A DNA stretch of 7,429 nt from an uncultured Eubacteriales bacterium. GTDB lineage: Bacteria; Bacillota; Clostridia; Oscillospirales; Acutalibacteraceae. The DNA lies in NCBI GenBank assembly GCA_934725345.1, contig CAKVBG010000055.1, positions 1 through 7,429 of the forward strand, given 5' to 3'. The translations under genes and the position numbers were made by a program. The notes beneath the pieces are model-generated. The model was not told the origin of the DNA. It made no database searches and saw only the letters and a list, made by a program, of their open reading frames with translations. Of the stretch, positions 7,328 to 7,429 are shown in pieces. Every line of letters starts with the position of its first letter. Within the stretch, counting starts at the first letter, position 1.

Positions 7328-7390
7328 GCAATTGAAAATCTCAATTTTTTGTATGTAGGATTACAATACATGTGTTACAACTGAATAATT

Positions 7391-7410
7391 AAAAAGCAGA
7401 GATACTCTCT
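7391..7410 (-). terminator. Weak terminator-like hairpin at the right edge
   Basis: On the minus strand AGAGA-GTA-TCTCT (7398-7410) forms a 5-bp hairpin, followed by GC and TTTTT (7391-7395). It could end a transcript entering from the right of the window. The stem is short, so confidence is low. No gene is visible between it and the XRE gene; 7151-7429 appears non-coding on both strands. Confidence 0.25.
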
Positions 7411-7429
7411 TTGTGTTATATTTTAGTCA

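Overview
The window is AT-rich DNA, with every convincing gene on the minus strand. Gene style (GGAG-type ribosome sites, AT-rich codons, a decayed IS110-family transposase, a small Cro/C1-type regulator) suggests a low-GC Firmicute, most likely a gut Clostridia/Lachnospiraceae-like species. This is an inference from style; no taxonomic marker gene is present.

In the direction of transcription (right to left) the layout is as follows. (1) A 263-bp upstream region holds a plausible sigma-70-type promoter and repeated ATCAATTT boxes. (2) A 76-aa XRE/Cro-type DNA-binding protein follows. (3) After 55 bp comes a 1199-aa protein ('gene B') made of about 15 Sel1-like (TPR-like) repeats, a linker, a coiled coil and a C-terminal helical domain. 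That domain ends in an R-x4-H motif (RNRAAH), the signature of HEPN ribonucleases. (4) A decayed, 3'-truncated IS110-family transposase follows, preceded by a strong hairpin that may be a remnant of its guide (bridge) RNA. (5) A second large protein ('gene A', at least 824 aa) starts 1 bp after the last readable transposase codon and runs off the left edge. Gene A has a different, unrecognised ~270-aa N-terminal domain and its own diverged Sel1-like repeats. It then joins the same coiled coil plus HEPN-like domain as gene B.

The main finding is a tandem pair of large cytosolic proteins with different sensor-like N-termini and one nearly identical C-terminal module. The shared part is 404 bp without indels; the last 77 bp before the window edge are identical. 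They sit behind a small transcriptional repressor-like gene. The architecture (solenoid repeats, coiled coil, HEPN RNase-like effector) resembles bacterial immune or abortive-infection receptors. I know no named system with this exact layout. The defence role is inference from architecture; the modular duplication is visible directly in the sequence.
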